Notes: generated by a model from the letters alone, not told the origin. DNA of 64,000 nt from CAYPPG01 sp964412555 (GCA_964412555.1 CAYPPG010000016.1:1-64000); one strand, 5' to 3'. Shown: positions 43,474-52,058, counted from the stretch's first letter. Program-made: numbers and translations.

Positions 43474-44032
43474 TTGTCTGTTTCGGCTTTGCCGTAAATT
43501 CCGCTTCGAAATCTTCCAACGATTTCTGGCCTTTTGCCAATTGTAAAACCGCCGGGAAGCGCTCCGTCACCATGACATCGTCGATTGCAACCTGATCTTG
43601 ATAATAGATGTAATTCCAAATCGTGATCTTATCCCAATCACCTAGCAGCATGACCTTTCGATCGATCCTGGCGTACTCCACCATATCCGGCGGGATCACG
43701 ATGCGGCCTTCCTTATCCATACTCACTTCCCGCGCATGGGCAAACATCTGATGCCGCACGGTCAATCCGATTTCCGTATACAAATCCAACCCGCCAATCG
43801 ACTCCGCGAAAGGCATCCAATTACACTCCGGAAAAATCGCCAGAGATCGTTTTAGCCACCGCACCATGATAAGCGGCTCCCCTTCCAATTTCTCTTTATA
43901 GGGCGCCGGTAAACTCAATCTGGATTTCGTATCCAGTTTCTTGTCATATGATCCGATCAGTTTGTTGACAGACGGAGAGAATACCGGCCGTGCACCGGAG
44001 AACTGCTGAACAATTTCGGTATTCTCGTCCAT
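43463..44032 (-). CDS. mraZ: transcriptional regulator MraZ
   Basis: MraZ is a SpoVT/AbrB-like DNA-binding ring protein that controls its own dcw operon. Two repeats are visible: YDKKLDTKSRLSLPAPYKEKL (about 29-49) and AREVSMDKEGRIVIPPDMVEYARI (about 99-122). The protein has 189 residues against about 145 in most species. The difference is an N-terminal extension of about 24 residues and a charged C-terminal tail. It is the first gene of the cluster. A candidate -10 box and paired TGG repeats lie directly upstream. Confidence 0.95.
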   Translation of the reverse strand: MDENTEIVQQFSGARPVFSPSVNKLIGSYDKKLDTKSRLSLPAPYKEKLEGEPLIMVRWLKRSLAIFPECNWMPFAESIGGLDLYTEIGLTVRHQMFAHAREVSMDKEGRIVIPPDMVEYARIDRKVMLLGDWDKITIWNYIYYQDQVAIDDVMVTERFPAVLQLAKGQKSLEDFEAEFTAKPKQTNEH

Positions 44033-44051
44033 TTCTGCGATCTTCTTTCAA

Positions 44052-44122
44052 ATTATCAGGTATTCGGGATCATATCACCACTTTTCTCCATATTCCAGGG
44101 CAAAAAAGGCCACTTCTCCCCA
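44052..44122 (-). promoter_or_regulatory. candidate mraZ promoter and MraZ operator repeats
   Basis: On the minus strand GATAAT (44052-44057) is a good -10 box. Two near-identical 13-mers, TGGAGAAAAGTGG (44078-44090, overlapping the -35 zone) and TGGGGAGAAGTGG (44110-44122), each hold two TGG triplets ten bases apart. This is the spacing of the TGGGN repeats bound by MraZ in studied bacteria. Function here is inference. Confidence 0.45.
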
Positions 44123-44577
44123 CCATCCTAGCAGATTACTTTTATTCTTTCAAGCTAATAATTGTTTGAATTGTAAATTTATTTTAAAGGAGGCTAAACA
44201 TATGTTCACTGCTTGGTATGATGAATTATACTTACAGTAAGAATAACCTTAATCCATGTAAATGCAGGTTCAAGAGTGGATTAGATACATCAGTTTACAC
44301 TAAATCGGTTCATTTTTGAAGAAGAATTCGAAAGGATAAACAATTGAGATATTTTTCAACTTATTTTGGGTGCCCCATTTTCTTTTACCTGGGCATGCAA
44401 TGGAAACATGTTCCCTTTTCGTATAAATCAGAAGAATCCTTCTAATAACAGTGAGGATAACCAGTATCGGAGGAGTGGCGGAGCCATTATCGAAACGAGG
44501 GTGGATCCGTCAATGATTACAAAAAAAAATGCAGGGAAAATAATCGCGGGATTTCAGTAAGTCTAGTAAAATCAGTA
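44123..44577. other. intergenic region without recognised genes
   Basis: No family was recognised in this stretch. It contains a strong plus-strand ribosome-binding site, AAAGGAGG at 44186-44193, followed by ATG 44202 and a 12-codon frame ending at 44240. An open frame at 44366-44560 has no ribosome-binding site and no recognisable sequence. The region may be decayed DNA, like that on the other side of the tRNA. Confidence 0.5.
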
Positions 44578-44661
44578 TGCCGGAGGGGGGAATCGAACCC
44601 CCACTTCCCGAAGGAAACCAGATTTTGAGTCTGGCGCGTCTACCAGTTCCACCACTCCGGC
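44578..44661 (-). tRNA. tRNA-Leu (anticodon CAA)
   Basis: The 84-base gene folds as a class II tRNA. The acceptor stem pairs GCCGGAG with CTCCGGC. The anticodon stem is CCAGA/TCTGG with loop CTCAAAA, giving anticodon CAA for codon UUG. The variable arm is long (CTTCGGGAAG), and the T arm GGGGGTTCGATTCCCCC is complete. The discriminator is A and CCA is not encoded. Confidence 0.96.
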
Positions 44662-44736
44662 ATTATTGAAGTTCTGTTACATTGAAATTGCTTATGGATA
44701 TCCATTTGGATATCTACATATGTTCGATGATCTCGC

Positions 44737-44973
44737 CTATTCAAAGACCCTTTTTGATAACGGATTGGACTTACTTTCCAACCATTTTCGAATTTATTCG
44801 GGATCAAATCTCAAATGACGCCCTATCTTCATATAAAAGAATCGATCTTCTGATATCCCAAAATAAATCTGATTTTTTGTAAATCCAAGCCATTCAACTA
44901 GTTCATCTATTGTAATCAATCTCTCCTTTTTCATCAATCCCTGTTTGTGATTTAAAATTGTTGAAACACTCAT
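44737..44973 (-). pseudogene. excisionase-type helix-turn-helix gene interrupted by one in-frame TAA
   Basis: From ATG 44973 (GAGGGG upstream) the frame encodes 59 residues, including LITIDELVEWLGFTKNQIY and MKIGRHLRFDPE, the pattern of excisionase/MerR-like HTH proteins. It then meets TAA at 44794-44796. The family continues here as RFDPEEIxKWLE, and the same frame beyond the stop reads IRKWLESKSNPLSKRVFE before the next stop at 44737. One G-to-T change (GAA to TAA) explains the break. The shortened protein keeps the HTH but loses the last helix. It may be a relic of an integrated element. Confidence 0.75.
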
Positions 44974-45033
44974 TTTCCCCTCTTCCTTCCTTTCTGATCC
45001 GGATACATTTCCTACCAGACCACTTCGTAAAAT

Positions 45034-45221
45034 TCATAGGCCGGACGAATTCAGCGCAATACGCAGATTACGTTTCCCGCTGTAGGTCATCAGGCCGATG
45101 CGGAGAGGCTGATCTGCTTCTACCGTTTTTACAGATTGACTTATAGAAATCGTAGCTGCCGTAACCGCTCCGGCTGTGACCGATTTTTTAGGAATGTTCT
45201 TCGTGGAATTTGTATGGTCAT
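45034..45221 (-). pseudogene. relic of a Tat-exported protein, frameshifted and truncated
   Basis: AGGAGG precedes ATG 45221. The first codons read MTIQIPRRTFLK, a twin-arginine signal. The frame then breaks at a run of six A; with one more A it continues KSVTAGAVTAATISIS and then ADQPLRIGLMTYSGK, the usual end of a Tat signal and the start of a mature domain. The coding sequence ends after about 60 residues at 45034. The start resembles Tat-exported sugar isomerase or oxidoreductase-like proteins, but too little remains to name it. Confidence 0.65.
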
Positions 45222-45296
45222 TGGTTCCTCCTATTTTTCGATGTGTTTACTATATACATAATCAAAACTTTGCACTCGAAGTCAATGCCTTCTTGA

Positions 45297-45420
45297 TTTA
45301 ACCCCAAAGGGATTTAAGATGAAAGCCAGCGGGCAACGCCCCTGGAAACGGGAAACAAGCAGAAAGCCCCACCCTGAAGGGGTGGCAGAAGAAAGCCAGC
45401 GGGCAACGCCCCTGGAAACT
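45297..45420. repeat. dispersed repeat array (family R5, copy a)
   Basis: Two identical 29-base units, starting GAAAGCCAGCGGGCAACG, lie at 45321-45349 and 45391-45419. Between them is a hairpin, CCCCACCCTGAAGGGGTGG. A partial AACCCCAAAGGGATTTAAG element precedes the first unit. A diverged array of the same parts is at 63394-63563. Confidence 0.87.
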
Positions 45421-45453
45421 CTAATAAAACGTTAAAATGGAGGATATTCAAGA

Positions 45454-46872
45454 ATGACAGATTCTATGCAATTACTTAAATACCATTTCCGACATAGTTT
45501 TTCTCCACGAATGTTTTTTCTGTGGGGAATTCTGTGCATGGGTGGAACGTTTTTGTTTCTTGCACTGGATAGTTCCGCGCAGAACCATGCACAACTTCGA
45601 GTGACAGAGAATCAACGGTATTTGGAGTTTGAAGACGGCACGCCGTTTTTTTATCTGGGGGATACGGCATGGGAGTTGTTTCACCGGTTGAATCGGGAAG
45701 AAGCGGAACTTTACTTGGAAAACCGAGCCGAAAAAGGATTCACTGTCATCCAAGCGGTAGTACTAGCGCAGCTGGGAAATCTGGAGGAACCGAATGCCTA
45801 CGGGGAACTTCCGTTGATCGACAAGGATCCGACACGGCCGAATGAAGCCTATTTCAAACACGTCGATTTCATCGTCAACAAAGCGGAAGAATTGGGATTG
45901 ATTGTCGGGATGCTGCCAACATGGGGAAACTATTGGAAAGAAGGTGGGGGGCAAATATTTACCGTACAAAACGCACGTGAGTACTGCCGTTTTTTGGGTG
46001 AACGGTATAAGGACAAACCGATCATCTGGATACTAGGTGGCGATCAAGCAATCGCGACAGATAAGGAACGAGCGATCATCGATGCGATGGCGGCAGGATT
46101 GGAGGAAGGAGATGGCGGAATCCATCTCATCACCTACCATCCGCGGGGACCGGGACTTTCCTCTCAACATGTCCATGTTGCGGAATGGCTCGATTTCAAT
46201 ATGTTTCAATCCTCCCACGCCGCACACGATCATGACACAGGTTTGTTCGTCGAACATGACCTGGCCATGAAACCGTTGAAGCCGACGTTGGACGGAGAAC
46301 CGCATTATGAATGCATTCAAGTGGGTTTCTATTTCCGTGATTGGAACCGTCTTGACCGCTTCGACGATTATGACGTGCGCCAGTCCGCGTATTGGTCCTT
46401 GATGGCGGGAGCCTGCGGCTATACATACGGGAACAACAACATTTGGCAGATGTGGGCGCCGGGACGCGGACCGGTTATCGGCGCCAATATCCCATGGTAC
46501 GAAGCGATCGATCACCCCGGCGCATTCCAGATGAAACATGTAAGAAATTTGTTCGAGTCACGCCCGTTTCAAAAACTTCTTCCGGATGAATCGTTCATCG
46601 TAGAAAAACCCGAAAGCGGAGGGGCAAAAGTACGGGGGATTCGGGCCGAGGATCATTCCTTTGCGTTTGTGTATACTCCGAGAGGAGAAAAATTCACTGT
46701 GGATAAACGAGTGATCAATGCCGACCGTGTGAAAGAAATCTGGTTCGATCCGCGCTATGGTGTCGAGTATCATATCCATACAGCGGATCGCTGGGGATTT
46801 CAGACCTACACACCACCGACATCCGGCAGAGGCAACGATTGGATTCTTATTTTAGAAGATGCGGTTTTGTGA
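45454..46872 (+). CDS. DUF4038 glycoside hydrolase (GH140 apiosidase-like)
   Basis: A long N-terminal signal-anchor (hydrophobic about 20-40, ending SSA/QNHAQ) exports this 472-residue protein. The TIM-barrel-like DUF4038 domain shows FEDGTPFFYLGDTAWELFHRL, NRAEKGFTVIQAVVLA, IWILGGDQ (a candidate acid) and LDGEPHYE (a second acidic block), as in GH140 enzymes. The C-terminal 90 residues form a small beta domain of the putative collagen-binding type. GH140 includes an apiosidase acting on rhamnogalacturonan II; the substrate here is not known. GGAGG lies eleven bases before ATG 45454. It converges on the sulfatase gene with a two-base gap. Confidence 0.88.
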   Translation: MTDSMQLLKYHFRHSFSPRMFFLWGILCMGGTFLFLALDSSAQNHAQLRVTENQRYLEFEDGTPFFYLGDTAWELFHRLNREEAELYLENRAEKGFTVIQAVVLAQLGNLEEPNAYGELPLIDKDPTRPNEAYFKHVDFIVNKAEELGLIVGMLPTWGNYWKEGGGQIFTVQNAREYCRFLGERYKDKPIIWILGGDQAIATDKERAIIDAMAAGLEEGDGGIHLITYHPRGPGLSSQHVHVAEWLDFNMFQSSHAAHDHDTGLFVEHDLAMKPLKPTLDGEPHYECIQVGFYFRDWNRLDRFDDYDVRQSAYWSLMAGACGYTYGNNNIWQMWAPGRGPVIGANIPWYEAIDHPGAFQMKHVRNLFESRPFQKLLPDESFIVEKPESGGAKVRGIRAEDHSFAFVYTPRGEKFTVDKRVINADRVKEIWFDPRYGVEYHIHTADRWGFQTYTPPTSGRGNDWILILEDAVL

Positions 46873-46874
46873 TT

Positions 46875-48356
46875 TTATGCAGGAAAGACAAAAGAATCAT
46901 TCGTTTCCTGCATCCATTTTTTCAACATAGAGCGATGCTCTTTGATTTGCGATTGAAATTCCGGATTTTGAATCAAATTGTTCACTTCACCCGGATCGTT
47001 CATCCTGTCGAAGAACATTTCGGGATGTTCCCCTTTCGAGAATACAATGTATTTAAAACGATTGGTACGGATCATCCGCCCGAGCATGGAATGATCGTTT
47101 TTATCCGATGCTAACTCAGTGACAATAAAATCACGTTGTATCTCCTGAGGATGATCGATCACCGTGCGCAAACTGTGGCCTGTCACCGGTTCGGGAAGAG
47201 CAACATCCGCATACTCGCAGATTGTCGGCAGGATGTCCATTCCGGACACCAGATGCCGATGATCCACAATCCCGCTGGGGATCACGTTTTTCCACTGTAA
47301 GGCGAACGGTACTGCAATCACTTCCTCATAGAGCATCAATTTCACCACCCATTCATGGGCGGCCATGCCTTCACCATGGTCAGCGGTGAAGAGAATGATC
47401 GTATCCTCTTCCAAATTGTTTTTACGTATGGTGTCCAGCACTCGGCCGATGATGCGATCCACCCGTTCCGTCATTCGGTAATATTCATAGAGATAAATGC
47501 GCCAGCGGGTTTCATCCCAATCCGTCGTGTAGGTATTTTCGGGACCGTAGATTTCCCGCTTGCGGCAAATCGAAATAAACTCCGGTTCATTCGGATCCCT
47601 GCAAAAATTCGGAGGCAGCGGCGGGTATTCGCTGTAATCGTCCGGCTCCTGTTTCCGATAACTGGGGTGCTCTTCGATCAATTTATCCATCACCTGATGG
47701 CAAATGTCATGCGGATTGTGTAACGATACGCCCAATAAAAAAGGCTTATCCCGCTCCCGCTCGATGAACTCGATGGCGCTGTCGGCGACCGGATCGTCGG
47801 CGAAATCCCCGAAGGGATACATTTTTCTGGGATCCCCTTTGATGGGGAGCATTTCGAAGCCGGGGATCGATCCCAGTTTGTCATCTTCTCTCCACGGTTT
47901 CGGGATGGCGGGGTAGGATTCGGGTAGGTGCCATTTCCCCGACCAGCCAGTATCATAGCCCGCTTCACGAAAAATAAATCCCATCGTCGGGATGCCCTCT
48001 TTGATTGTGTCCCCGTTGTAATTCACGCCGGTTTGATGCGGCATCAGCCCTGTCATCCAACTGCTGCGCGATGGGCCGCAGACGGGCGTCGTACAATAGG
48101 AACGGTTGAACAGGACACCGTTACCCGCGATGGAATCCATATTCGGCGTATAGAGATGGGGATTCCCAATGGCGCTCATCGCCATCCGGCTTTGCTGGTC
48201 AGTGAAGATCAAGAGAACGTTGGGTTTCTTCTTTGTTTTCGATGGGAATATGGAAAACGGGAGTTCATGCGATTGCGCATTTTTGAAAGCAGCAACGGAA
48301 GCGGCCAAGGCTCCGGTTTTGCAAAACATCCGGCGGTCGATGCGGGATTTTTTCAT
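46875..48356 (-). CDS. sulfatase with Tat signal
   Basis: The type I sulfatase removes sulfate esters, probably from an algal or plant glycan. The N-terminus DRRMFCKTGALAASVAA is a twin-arginine signal. The metal-binding start NVLLIFTDQQ (Asp53) and the sulfatase signature CGPSR (93-97), whose Cys becomes formylglycine, are intact. SGKWHLP, GVSLHNPHDIC and VLFTADHGEGMAAHEW follow, all as expected. It has 493 residues and AGGGGAGA before ATG 48356. It is the third gene of the unit isomerase-symporter-sulfatase; the symporter ends 34 bases upstream. Confidence 0.95.
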   Translation of the reverse strand: MKKSRIDRRMFCKTGALAASVAAFKNAQSHELPFSIFPSKTKKKPNVLLIFTDQQSRMAMSAIGNPHLYTPNMDSIAGNGVLFNRSYCTTPVCGPSRSSWMTGLMPHQTGVNYNGDTIKEGIPTMGFIFREAGYDTGWSGKWHLPESYPAIPKPWREDDKLGSIPGFEMLPIKGDPRKMYPFGDFADDPVADSAIEFIERERDKPFLLGVSLHNPHDICHQVMDKLIEEHPSYRKQEPDDYSEYPPLPPNFCRDPNEPEFISICRKREIYGPENTYTTDWDETRWRIYLYEYYRMTERVDRIIGRVLDTIRKNNLEEDTIILFTADHGEGMAAHEWVVKLMLYEEVIAVPFALQWKNVIPSGIVDHRHLVSGMDILPTICEYADVALPEPVTGHSLRTVIDHPQEIQRDFIVTELASDKNDHSMLGRMIRTNRFKYIVFSKGEHPEMFFDRMNDPGEVNNLIQNPEFQSQIKEHRSMLKKWMQETNDSFVFPA

Positions 48357-48390
48357 GGTTCTCCCCTTTCAATGTTCGTGAGTAGTAAAG

Positions 48391-49842
48391 TCATTCCTTT
48401 CCGGTTTCTTTTCTGCTAGTCAAAAGTAGAGCAATAAATGTAAATCCGGCATTGACCATCAAAATTTCGAATCCGAATTTATAGCCCCATAACCATTGTT
48501 CTGAATTCCGGTACAAAATATAGGACAAGATGGGTGAAGCGACACAAAAAACGGGTACCCAGGGATCTCTCACGCGATACCGCGTGAACAAGCCGAATGT
48601 AAAAAGACCCAGCAACGGCCCGTAGGTATAGCCGGAATACTGAATAAAGGCATTGATGACACTTTGATTGTTGATGGCATGAAAAATGACAATCAGCAGG
48701 AAAAGAAACAGGGAAACACCTAAATGAATGATGAAACGAATCTTATCCGAACGGTGATCGGACGTTTTTCCAAAGTTCAAAATATCGACACAAAACGAAG
48801 TGGTTATGCCGGTCATGGCGGAATCGGCGCTGGAATAAGCGGCGGCCGTGATCCCGAGTAAAAACAGAATCCCGGTGAATGTATTGAAGTATTTGATCGC
48901 CAAAAGTGGATACAATTCGTCCGTCTGTTCCGGGATCGCGATTCCTTTATCCGCCGCGAAAAGCACCAACAAGAATCCGAGCATCAAAAACATGAAATTG
49001 GCAAAAAGCAGCATCACGCTGAACCACAGCATGTTTTTCCGCGATTCGCGAAAGTTGCGGCAGGTGAGATGTTTCTGCATCACGCTTTGATCGAGACCGT
49101 TGGTCACGATGGTAAGAAACGCACCGGTGAAGATCAGTTTGAAGAAATTGCGTTTCGACTCCCAATCCCATACGAACATTTTCGCACCGGAATGTGTCGA
49201 CAAGGTTTTGGCAAATCCGCTCCACCCCAAATCCAATTCACTCACGATCACGACAATACTCATCGCGACGGCAAGAAGCAAAAACGTCGTTTGGCACGTA
49301 TCTGTATACACAATGGCTTTAATCCCCGCCCGGTAGGTATACAACCAAATCAGCATCAATGTCACCAGCACAGTCACTTCATACGGAATGCCATAGGAAT
49401 CAAAAAATCCCAACTGCAGCACCCCGGCCATCAGATACAACTTGAAGGCCGCCGTCACACTCCCTGCAACGAGGAAGAACATTGCACCGGTTTTATAGGA
49501 CCAGAATCCGAAGCGCCGATCCAAATATTCATAAATCGAATAGACATTCAAGCGATAATAAAGAGGCAGCAAAACAAACGCCACAACGACGATCCCAATG
49601 ACATATCCGATCACCATTTGAAAATAGGTGAACTGTGAATTGGCCACTTCGCCCGGTACGGAAATGAAAGTTATCCCGGAAAGAGCCGCGCCGATCATGC
49701 CGAAGGCGACCAGATACCACGGTGACTCTTTGTTCGCAATAAAAAATGTCTGCGAACTCGAATCCTTCGCACTCCAACGGGAAACACAGTAGAGAAAAAC
49801 AAAATATCCCAATACAATACTGATGACAAGAAACGGGCTCAT
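48391..49842 (-). CDS. sodium:solute symporter (SSS family)
   Basis: The 483-residue protein has about thirteen membrane helices and the SSS signature parts GMIGAALSGITFISVPGE near the N-terminus and LFLLGITAAAYSSADSAMTGITTSF in the core, where the paired Ser/Thr residues bind sodium. The closest functional class is sugar/monocarboxylate symporters of glycan-degrading bacteria. The start overlaps the isomerase stop by four bases, so uptake and isomerisation of the same sugar are likely linked. The solute cannot be told from sequence. Confidence 0.93.
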   Translation of the reverse strand: MSPFLVISIVLGYFVFLYCVSRWSAKDSSSQTFFIANKESPWYLVAFGMIGAALSGITFISVPGEVANSQFTYFQMVIGYVIGIVVVAFVLLPLYYRLNVYSIYEYLDRRFGFWSYKTGAMFFLVAGSVTAAFKLYLMAGVLQLGFFDSYGIPYEVTVLVTLMLIWLYTYRAGIKAIVYTDTCQTTFLLLAVAMSIVVIVSELDLGWSGFAKTLSTHSGAKMFVWDWESKRNFFKLIFTGAFLTIVTNGLDQSVMQKHLTCRNFRESRKNMLWFSVMLLFANFMFLMLGFLLVLFAADKGIAIPEQTDELYPLLAIKYFNTFTGILFLLGITAAAYSSADSAMTGITTSFCVDILNFGKTSDHRSDKIRFIIHLGVSLFLFLLIVIFHAINNQSVINAFIQYSGYTYGPLLGLFTFGLFTRYRVRDPWVPVFCVASPILSYILYRNSEQWLWGYKFGFEILMVNAGFTFIALLLTSRKETGKE

Positions 49843-51308
49843 CGATCCTCGATCTCACTCTCCGCCACGACGATCACGGCTTCGATATCCAGATAATTGG
49901 CGATTTTCTTGATGACATTTGCTTTATGCCCAATGCCCAGCGCATAATGATGGGTGGGTCCCTGCGCCATCCAACGTTTCAAAAAGGTGCGCACATCCGG
50001 CTTGAAATATCCGCGGGTGTTCGTGTTGCCGGTCGGAGGAATCGGACCTTGCACGGATTCTCCCTCGGCAATCACGAATTTGAATTTGCCCTCATAGGTC
50101 GAGGTGATCCCCAGCATCGTCATCGGGCCTTCCTTGATCTTGAATTCCACGCTCGCTCCCGAACCGGGTTTACCGTGATATTTCAGCAAACTCCTTAAAA
50201 CCGGTTTGCCATCAGCAATATTGAGGTGATGCGGGCCGTCATGACCGACAAGTACAAAATCCCCTTCAAAATCGATGGGATGAAATTCAGCGAAACTTCC
50301 CCCGATCTCCAATCGGTCCATGATCATCATCGCGATGCAGGTTTTTAAATCCAACTCCCCGCACATCGTGAATCCGGCAGCGTTCAGCATTGAATTTCCG
50401 ACGATGAAATTGGTTACCATTTTCCGCAGCTCGGAATCCGGCTCCCCTTCGTAATAATACGCCAACCCGTCCAATTGCTTTTCTTCGATAAATTTGTTGA
50501 GAGCAACAGAGACTTTGGCGGCGGTGTGCAAATCTTCTTCGGTCAATTTTCGGGTGATCGGATCGGAAACCGGTGTCGGGGTATCGAAGAATGTCAGTAT
50601 TTTTTCTTCTTCTCTTTTACTTTCCTCGTCTGAAACATTCCGATAATAACGATATACGTCGTGCGGTTCAGTTTGGACGATGTGGCAGCCGAAAGTTGCC
50701 GTGAACATCGTCGGGTCGCTGTGCATATCCAGCATCGCTTCCAAGACATGCCCCATCAAACCGATCCGCACCCGCTTAAGGTCGTGAAGAACTTTTGCGA
50801 TCTGGCAATATTCGGCGATTTCCGCTTCGGCAATAGGATCGTCCTCTAGCGTCCCGATAATGCAATCCGGCGCTTTTTTGCCCATGCGAACCGCCACACC
50901 GGTAAATTCGGGTAACGAACAAATATCGTCATTGCACAGTTGCATGTACGTTGAAGCATTCGGGTAATCCATCGCCTTTCGCGGCTGTAGAGCGACAAGT
51001 ACGATGGGGATGTCGATGTCGCGAATAATTACACCGAATGTGCTCGATGTCGCATAGGTCAACATATCGCAAAAAATCAAATCCAAATCGGCCGCTTTCA
51101 ATTTCGGCAAGAGTTCATAGGTGCTCTTCGCATCGTCGACGATGCCGAAATCCGTCACGGTGACATTCATCGGTTCCAGTTTCCGGATAAACTTTCTTTG
51201 CTTCTCACGCAATTCGTCTAATAAACCATCGAATTGCGGCCAATAGGCATAATGGCCGACACCGAACACGCCGATGTTCGCCTGTAAGGGTTTTTTTCGT
51301 GGAATCAT
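49839..51308 (-). CDS. L-fucose/L-arabinose isomerase-family protein
   Basis: The protein has 489 residues from ATG 51308 (AGGAC upstream; TTG 51314 is the longer start). IGVFGVGHYAYWPQF, ADLDLIFCDMLTYATSS, GLMGHVLEAMLDM, CGELDLKTCIAMMIMDRL and EFHPIDFEGDFVLVGHDGPHH follow the plan of ketol isomerases of the FucI/AraA fold. Candidate metal ligands are the Glu of CGELD and the paired His of GPHH. It probably turns an aldose into a ketose in the cytoplasm. Transporter and sulfatase in the same operon point to a sulfated deoxy- or pentose-containing glycan; this is inference. Confidence 0.88.
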   Translation of the reverse strand: MIPRKKPLQANIGVFGVGHYAYWPQFDGLLDELREKQRKFIRKLEPMNVTVTDFGIVDDAKSTYELLPKLKAADLDLIFCDMLTYATSSTFGVIIRDIDIPIVLVALQPRKAMDYPNASTYMQLCNDDICSLPEFTGVAVRMGKKAPDCIIGTLEDDPIAEAEIAEYCQIAKVLHDLKRVRIGLMGHVLEAMLDMHSDPTMFTATFGCHIVQTEPHDVYRYYRNVSDEESKREEEKILTFFDTPTPVSDPITRKLTEEDLHTAAKVSVALNKFIEEKQLDGLAYYYEGEPDSELRKMVTNFIVGNSMLNAAGFTMCGELDLKTCIAMMIMDRLEIGGSFAEFHPIDFEGDFVLVGHDGPHHLNIADGKPVLRSLLKYHGKPGSGASVEFKIKEGPMTMLGITSTYEGKFKFVIAEGESVQGPIPPTGNTNTRGYFKPDVRTFLKRWMAQGPTHHYALGIGHKANVIKKIANYLDIEAVIVVAESEIEDR

Positions 51309-51368
51309 GAACAATGTCCTTTAAAATTATTAATAATGCGTAGGCCAAAATCGCTAATTGTGGTGCGG

Positions 51369-51386
51369 ACATCCTGTCTGCACAAT
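51369..51386 (-). repeat. dispersed repeat R2, reverse copy
   Basis: ACATCCTGTCTGCACAAT here is the reverse complement of the R2 sequence found twice around 23004-23090. It lies in the gap between the isomerase gene and the truncated VCBS gene. Confidence 0.8.
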
Positions 51387-51431
51387 ATACGCCACATTCA
51401 AATGTCAATTATACGTCTTGTCACCGCGTCA

Positions 51432-52058
51432 TTAATTATCGTTTCTCCAATAGTCTCCATGATAAATCGGAGTATCGGCATGCCAGACTTTGCTGACGAT
51501 ATCGATATCACCATCACCATCCACATCACCGATAGAGACATCGTGCCAACCGGGATTGTCGATGTGAATGACTACCGGTTTGAACGCCGGTTTCTTCGCA
51601 GTACCGATATTTTCCCAAATCACGCCCCGTTCTTTCAATCCCTTCGGTCTCATCGCCAGTTTTCCGTTTTTCGTCATATAGTCGTCCGGATCTTCCTGTT
51701 CCCCGGCAAAGATATCCAAATCGCCGTCCTGATCGAAATCGGCGACTCCTAACGAATGGAATGAGCCGGTTTCTCCAACATCTCCAGGAGCGGTGGGAGG
51801 ATCATCGAGCATGTGAATCGTCCAATCCTTGCCTTTGCCAAGATTCTCAGCCCAATACACATGCGACCACCCGGTATCACAATCGCTGTACACAATATCC
51901 TGGTCTCCGTCATGATCCAGATCAACCACCCAACTGCGTATGCTGGTTCCGTATGAAGCGTTTGGAATCGGCTCATGCGGCCATTCGTGCCGCGGCCAGG
52001 TTCCATACCCTTTCCCCGGATTTATTTCGTACCATCTTACGCAATCCTGAATCCAAGG
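51432..52058 (-). pseudogene. 5'-truncated VCBS/FG-GAP repeat protein
   Basis: An open frame runs from 52058 (just after an in-frame TGA) to 51432 and has no start before GTG 51929. It encodes about 208 residues with the calcium-binding repeats DLDHDGDQDIVYSD, DFDQDGDLDIFAGE and DVDGDGDIDIVSK typical of beta-propeller VCBS/FG-GAP proteins. The stretch before the GTG (WYEINPGKGYGTWPRHEWPH) also fits the family, so the true gene was longer and its first part, with the signal peptide and further blades, is lost. It precedes the isomerase operon on the same strand. Confidence 0.7.

Noticed and set aside
44366..44560. 64-residue frame near the tRNA gene
   Set aside because: No ribosome-binding site and no family features; lies in probably decayed DNA.
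44578..45221. Integrated element at the tRNA-Leu gene
   Set aside because: The excisionase-like relic lies on the 5' side of the tRNA, no second copy of the tRNA 3' end was seen and no integrase is present. Kept only as a possibility in the findings.
45297..45420. Possible CRISPR array
   Set aside because: Only two 29-base repeats with a hairpin between them, no spacer series and no cas gene; the same parts recur elsewhere in a different order.
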